From Albifimbria verrucaria (taxonomy: Eukaryota; Ascomycota; Sordariomycetes; Hypocreales; Stachybotryaceae), in the NCBI GenBank assembly GCA_020081605.1, contig JAHREC010000011.1, positions 2,852,001-2,916,000 of the forward strand: a stretch of 64,000 bases of DNA, given 5' to 3'. Below the pieces are notes generated by a model. That model was not told the origin of the DNA. It did not search any database and was given only the letters and a program-made list of their open reading frames with translations. The position numbers were made by a program, and so were the translations under genes. Positions 58,344 through 64,000 of this stretch are shown here, piece after piece. Numbering within the stretch: position 1 is the stretch's first letter; every line of letters starts with the position of its first letter.

Positions 58344-59383
58344 TTAAATCAATAGCCAATCTATTAAGGTCTTATGAAATTCTTTAGGATGCGAGATTTG
58401 GGGAGAGTGGCCTAGCCCAGGAAATAGCAGCAGCTTGCTATCAGGGATCTTAGCAGCCACTTCTGGTCCCAACAAGTCATACCTGCCAAGCGCAGCTGCC
58501 ACCTCGGGCGGCGACCAAGCGGCGCCGATAGCCGTCTTGTCTTTGTCGCCGATGATAAGAGCCGTGCGAACTTTGAGGTCTTCGAAGTAAGGTGCTACTG
58601 GCGTGGCGAGGACCATGTCAACGATTTGAGCCTGATTCTTCACAAAATTACCTCGCTGCGATCCGTGGTAGATGTTGACAGACATGTTTACCCAGATGTC
58701 GTACGCAGGCTTCCATTCGCCAACATAGTAGACTCTTTGCTGATAGCTCCGGACAGACTCATAGTTGGTCGCCGCTTCAGTCACGCTGGTTTGGTCGATG
58801 CTGACGTATGGAACGCCTTTCTGGATATAGTCTTCGAGCCCGATTGCATTTACCAGAACAAGGTTGTCAACAGTCTTGGGATATTGTAGACTGAAGCGGG
58901 TGGCGAGCATGCCTCCCATGGAATGACCAATGACAGTGACGTTGCCAATACCCAATGTGTTGAGAAGTTCTCGTGTATTCCACGCAAGTTGGTGCAAGGT
59001 AAACTGATACCTCTCTGGCTTTGAGCTTTTGCAAAAACCAACTTGATCCGGGGCAATGACTCGGTAGCCCTTCTTCGAGAGCACACGGATCGTTCCCTCC
59101 CAAGTCGGCGCGCAGAAGTTCTTGCCGTGGAGCAACACGGCTGTTTTTTGTTGGGTCTTCCTGTCGGCTTGACATCTAGAAAAGCCATATCAAGGTCCTG
59201 AAACTGACTGCGGAATGAGAAGACTTTGACAGGCCATGGGTAAGTGAAGTTGGAACCATTCAAGTCAAGAGGAAACGGGCCATCGTGAATAGACCCATTG
59301 GCTTGGCCAGACACGAGCCTCGAAAATGTTACGGCCGATATAAGACAGGCAAAAATATGCATCCCAGTGCTGCTGAATCTCAT
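58344..59383 (-). CDS. Secreted alpha/beta-hydrolase
   Basis: The start at 59383 gives MRFSSTGMHIFACLISAVTF, a signal peptide; an ATG five codons upstream (59398) is also in frame. After cleavage come an N-x-S/T-rich stretch and the hydrolase fold: LLHGKNFCAPTW (oxyanion region), YRVIAPDQVGFCKSSKP, the nucleophile elbow VTVIGHSMGGMLATRF with the Ser, IIGDKDKT with the likely acid Asp, and FPGLGHSPQISHP with the His. The triad and spacing fit family members of the epoxide-hydrolase/esterase kind. The frame breaks once near 59138 (six As that should be seven). No intron is required. The substrate is unknown; secretion is inferred from the signal peptide. Confidence 0.83.
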
Positions 59384-59398
59384 TATGATGGCCACCAA

Positions 59399-60140
59399 TC
59401 AGAACAAGTAGACAAGAGGGCTCAATGGTTTTATTCGTGGGGTATTTGCAGATGCAGCTGAGATTCCAGAAGCTGGGCGACATCACAACAGACATTGTGA
59501 GCTATTTAAGCTTGAAAGACTGCGCCACTCACCGACGTCAGATAATATGCGAGGGATGCGGAGAATCAGTAATGAAGGTTCGCAATTTAAAGATGTCCAT
59601 GTGATTGGTTCTTGGCTACAGCTTACTGCAACTTTGCGGATCATCAACACCAATCACACCGAAAACCAGAGAGACATCCTGGTGGTGCAATTGACGAAAA
59701 GGCATACCAATGACAGCACGAAGTGTGACTTGAGGAAGACAAATTAAGTAGACGTGCAATATGTCAACAACTGCTTGGGATTGGCTGTCGAGAAGGCCGT
59801 ACTGAGGTGACTAGGTTCTCTTGGAATTAGAAGCTGGCTCCTCCTCTGAATTGGCTCTTCATTTGGCAATTATCTATCGTCCAAGGCAATGTCAGTGGTT
59901 GCATAAAATCATACACGAACCGCGTGGTGTCTGGCAACGTTATGAAGCACCGGTCTTGGGGTTACTAATGCCAAATCTCGTGGGCAACTGAGTCTCTTAA
60001 TGCCCTTATTCAATCTGGAGCAGTCGATCCATTCACTAACGGTATATGCATGTAGACATTTGGTTATCCAAGGTCGTTTGGTAATTATTTGACAGGTGGA
60101 AACCCCAAGGGTTAGCCACACCAAGCGCAGCAGAACCATC
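59399..60140. other. Intergenic region
   Basis: Only short frames without motifs occur. It probably contains the promoter of the hydrolase gene, which reads leftward. Confidence 0.45.
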
Positions 60141-60159
60141 TCGCTACAATCCTAAAAGT

Positions 60160-60610
60160 GAGGAGCGACAAGTCCACGCGGACCCAAAATAAATCGATTT
60201 CGTTGTTACTTGGAGCAGGATCAGACCCTAATGGGATCAGGTCAGCCGAGAAAGAGGGCAAGAACCAGTCGCCCCATGTGCTTATCAACAGGACCGGTCG
60301 AGCCGGCGTCGCCAACCTCCTGATTACCTACAGCGTTAATTCGAATTGGATACCGAGCTTGAAGGCTTGTATTCCTCGCGACGACATGCCGTAGAATCTC
60401 GGCGGCTCGACATGGCGCGCCTGCTTCAAGAACAGGGAGCTGACGCCAACGGCAAGCATCCTATTCGCGGTGGTGGCACTGCGCTACAATTCGCTACCTT
60501 TGTTGAAATTGCCCCTTGCTGTTGAACTGTTGAAACAAGGAGCAGTTCTAAGTGCGTTCTCATCCACCGTAGGCGTCCTTTAGCCGCTCAAAGAGGCAGC
60601 CGAGCATGTG
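60160..60610 (+). pseudogene. Degenerate ankyrin-repeat fragment
   Basis: Three frames carry ankyrin-like pieces in order: SISLLLGAGSDPNGIRS and VLINRTGRAGVANLLIT (60200-60330), LDMARLLQEQGADANGKHP with RGGGTALQFA (60395-60500), and LPLAVELLKQGAVLSA (about 60509-60555). The frame changes and stops between them have no splice sites or homopolymer that would rescue a long protein, and I see no start, NACHT or C-terminal part. It looks like the remnant of an NLR or ankyrin gene, perhaps related to the one at 49-56 kb. Confidence 0.55.
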
Positions 60611-63600
60611 CTTTAGATAAGCTCAGCGTTTAAGCAGTCAGATTTTCGTTGGGCATCTGATACTAGCACACGGAAACATCCTAGCAGCATCGAACGTTAC
60701 GTGCTGCAGAGAAATGATAAGAAACCATGTGCCGGATCTAAGTACAAAGTGGAATTCTTGTCCAAGCCGAGTGTCAAGCGGTGTCATTCCTGGGTGATGT
60801 GAATCATCCTCGGCTAGCCTTCCACCCTGGAGACCGCTTGAGGGCTGTCTTTAGGGTATTTTCTCTCTCTTTTGAGGACCGCCTGGACTAATGACCGATT
60901 CTGCCGTGTACAAGCGCCCGTCCTCGATCCCTCATACGAGGAGCTGATCATTACCTACATTCTTAACCTCGCGCTTGGATCCAACGCCTTGGTCCTCAAC
61001 ATTCGAGACATTAGCAAGCGGTTCGAGCCGAAGTGAGATGCCAATGGCGGGTCTTTATGTATTAATCTTACCCGAGAACGAACAGGCATCAGACTATTGT
61101 CGTCTTGGGCTACCCTTGAGCTCTCTGCGGGACTCAGTCACCTAATTCCACATCCTGCCGCGCCAATCCTAGTAAGCCTAGTACATGTGGAGAATAGCTA
61201 CGCTTCCATAATCTTCAACTTCAGTGGCAGGCTCCGATGTCAGATTTTCCTGATTTGGCTGTTACTGGCAAGGGCTCAGGCGCTACCTATTTCCAAATGA
61301 AGGACTTACGAATCCACCTGAACCAAGTCCAAGGACTCCCATATAACTTATGGAGGTTGAAGTGGGCCGTAATCTAGATAGGTGGCTGTGAGAGAGCTGA
61401 AAATCTGTCGAAGAAAGAAACATAGCATGCCAACATCCATATAGGATTTAAATCTATGGGAATTAGAGTGCTCACGCCGAGAGAGAGTATGCTGGTCTGT
61501 TTCCTGTGTATTAATGCTGTGGGTTTGATCCAAGTACGTAGTCTGTTATATTGCAACACAACCATCTCCTCATATTTGTCACCCATTCATCGTTTGTGGC
61601 TAGAGAAGAAAACCCGACCTTGGGCATAACTTGCATAAAAACAATATGCTTAATCTGTTATGTCGATCATGTATCTCGCTCTTTTTTTCTTTTCTTTTTT
61701 GGTCTCCACAGTTCATTGGTAGCACTTTCACACCTTTTCGTCAACGTTGATGTTGACCATACTTGACTCAGTGCTAACCTGGAGGTTCTTATCGGAGGAT
61801 AATGATCGCTTCTTGTGTACCTGCAGCAAATCCCGGGTTCTATACTGTGTTGAATAACTTGTTGGGATGGATTTAATGAGCATCTGATTGGGTTCACTTC
61901 TTTCGCTCGTTTTGGTTGTTTAATTTCTTCCAAATTTCGTTTATATACGGTGAGATCGTCGACCAAGGCATCCCAGTTCTCACATGAAGCTCTGAGTAAT
62001 AGGATGTAGCTCTAGGATTTTATGGCCAGCCGACGCGTTACCTCTACGTGTCGTGAATTGACATCTATGAGGGTTAGTAGAATACGAATCACAAATTCAA
62101 GAGCATGACACGAGACATTCACGTAACATATGTCATGTTAGCTGCTGTATACGCAACTTTAGACGCTAGAATCGGTACCGTTTCCCATCTGCTATAGAGC
62201 TCTACCCTACATCACGAGTTTAAAACATCGGCCGAAGGGAGTGTCTTGGATTGGTGATGAGAGTCAACCTGCTATGCCCTTTATTCGGAGCAACGTACGG
62301 AATGGGATCTAGGCTGAATCTGTCCCTGGCTCGTTGACCAAAACCTTCAGTGGATTGACTCGTTATTTGTTACTCAGGGATAGCCCGAGTCGAAGACTTC
62401 ACCAATATTCCCATTGTAGGAATTCTAGCTACGTGTGCCGAGGTAGGCGATTCAACAAACCGTTGTTTGCTTCGGCGTTGTTCCTTGAAGGAGTGATAGT
62501 CCCCTGCTAGATGCCCGTGTTGCCTCCAAAAGTCTTATTACATGTGGACCGAAGATGAGGTCAAGTGAGTCTAGCTTTGCCGTTCTACTCGAGAAAAATG
62601 GATGAAAGGAAATGCCCAATCTCCAATTTGCCAGGCCTGGTTTGTTCTGTTTCGCTTTGTCGATGAGTTCCAGTCTTTTATGGGGAGTGACCCACAGCGG
62701 ACCAACGTTGCTAGCCGCTAAGTTGTAAAAATCACCACTGCAAAACAAGGCTAGCAGGGTTTGTTAGTGCCTTGGTGAATTTTTTTTGCTCTATTTTTTC
62801 CTTTTTCTGCCATTGCGGCAAGAAATTCTGCCGGCTGGGCGGTGAGAGCTGCCTTGCAGCTGCTATAAGTAGCCGCCTTACTCTCGTCCTTTCGATTTCT
62901 TTTTCTTTTCTTCTTCACGTCGACAATACTTCAGTATGTCCCCCTACCTTTTCCATCATCACCATCGTCCAAGCGCCTTGCTAACAATCTTGCAGGAGAA
63001 TCATTTCTATAGTATTCGACCTTCTCTTGGTTCCCTAAAAGAGCCACAGATCCCACCCTGGTTGATGAGTGCATATCCTCGACACCCTAGAGTGAATACC
63101 TTGGTCCTCTCGCACTATCCGCAAGGATGGCGGTGACTTGCTCGTCAAGCCACTGTATAGAGAGTCGTTTCCCTCTTGATGATCTCGACCCTGTCCGCGG
63201 TCTGCCTTCGGGCGCGAGGATAGGGTGGGTGTTGATGGACGTCTGACAGGCATTTTTTTCATTGTGGTTCGAGGCTTGTCTCGGTCATGAAGAAGAATCC
63301 ATGTGCGATCAAAACTTCCAAGAAGGGGAAAAAGTTCCTATACACTTGTCCACCCATGTCATGCCGTCAACCTCTTGCGACTTACTCTCTTGGGCTGATG
63401 ATTACCGATGAGACCGTCGTGTTGAGTGCTTGAGACCGTTGAGGCAGGCCTTGGTCTTCAACTCGACCAGCTGTGCGTGGTGGACAGAGCCAAAGAGCAT
63501 AGTTGTGTCTATCCACGCACACCAATTCCTTCGGCGCACCAACATGGCCGATAGAGTCAGTCTTATCTTCAAATGCTGGTGTCGCAAACTGAATTGCTTG

Positions 63601-64000
63601 CTGTTTCTTCTCCCTCTCTTTTTGTTCATGAATCAGCTTGGTTAACATGAATCGCGGAGACTGACTGGCGCATCTCCGTCATGTAAGGCTGCAGTCATGG
63701 CCACGGAAGCCGACCCTTTTGCTCCCAATATCGAACCGGTAGTAATGGAGGAGTGACAGTGACATGGAGAAAGCTGGCCGCCACTTGCTCACATCACCAT
63801 ACATCCACGTCTTCAATGAAACATATTTGAGGAAAGTTAATTTACTTGGAGCATACGCTAGTTGGCAGATATAGACTCCTGATATTCTAATGATACACCC
63901 AATCAGAGGGCAATTGGTCTGTTTTTGCAAAGAGTGCTTACTGTAGAAATTACAGGGATATACTTAGTATATGGGGCTCAAGAACTTTTCAGGCAAACGT
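60611..64000. other. Region without recognisable genes
   Basis: Short frames occur on both strands and none has a convincing motif. The stretch about 60900-61060 (plus) contains small protein-like pieces next to the ankyrin remnant and may be part of the same decayed gene. A poly-T/pyrimidine stretch lies near 61680-61700, and CTTTT/TTTTC runs near 62778-62800. The window ends inside DNA that I cannot assign. Confidence 0.45.

Noticed and set aside
58344..59383. Hydrolase as a SesB-like lipase partner of the NLR
   Set aside because: It carries a secretion signal and no prion-type motif, and is 2 kb away on the opposite strand, so it does not match intracellular SesB-like executors.

Overview
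The window reads as nuclear DNA of a filamentous ascomycete (Pezizomycotina, probably Sordariomycetes; inferred from gene content and intron style, not from a species match). Protein-coding genes carry short introns, mostly 46-75 nt, with GTAAGT/GTACGT-like donors, CTAAC or CTGAC branch sites and YAG acceptors. Gene content includes an Mpp10, a NASP/Sim3-type histone chaperone, a QutR/qa-1S-like AROM-derived protein, a cytosolic Trp-tRNA synthetase, a Zn2Cys6 regulator, a P450, HET and NACHT-ankyrin proteins. I recognise no tRNA, rRNA, CRISPR or complete transposon.

Layout. 1-27.5 kb is a housekeeping block: an ER-lumenal protein ending in RDEL (1769-2628, +), a CBM48/Crp1-like protein with a long repeat tail (4556-7624, +), an RNF10/Mag2-type RING protein (8635-10570, +), Mpp10 (11341-13558, +), a NASP-like chaperone (14215-15871, -), a small VOC/glyoxalase-fold protein (17083-17642, +), a quinate-repressor-like protein behind a pyrimidine-rich leader (21922-24176, +) and Trp-tRNA synthetase (25763-27519, -). 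27.5-35.4 kb shows no convincing gene. 35.4-43.5 kb holds a Zn2Cys6 transcription factor (+), a soluble-looking P450 (-) and, divergent from it, a fused cytochrome b5/cytochrome b5 reductase (+), together a plausible oxygenase and electron-donor pair. 43.5-64 kb looks more AT-rich and accessory: a TPR-HET protein (45372-48739, +), a very large Helo-like-NACHT-ankyrin STAND protein (49216-56186, +), a small cysteine-rich secreted protein (-), a secreted alpha/beta hydrolase (-), and a decayed ankyrin fragment near 60.2-60.6 kb. The last 3.4 kb has nothing I can name.

One pattern runs through almost every gene. Coding frames break roughly three dozen times. At most breaks that I could resolve, adding one base (occasionally two) to a short homopolymer restores a conserved protein, while splice sites and motifs on both sides are intact. 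I read these as base-calling or assembly deletions, not as decay, so the genes are annotated as single CDS with the break positions noted. The ankyrin fragment at 60 kb is the one place that looks like true decay.

The most interesting biology is the HET/NLR pair with its neighbours, a candidate allorecognition or innate-immunity locus, and the divergent P450 / b5-b5-reductase pair.
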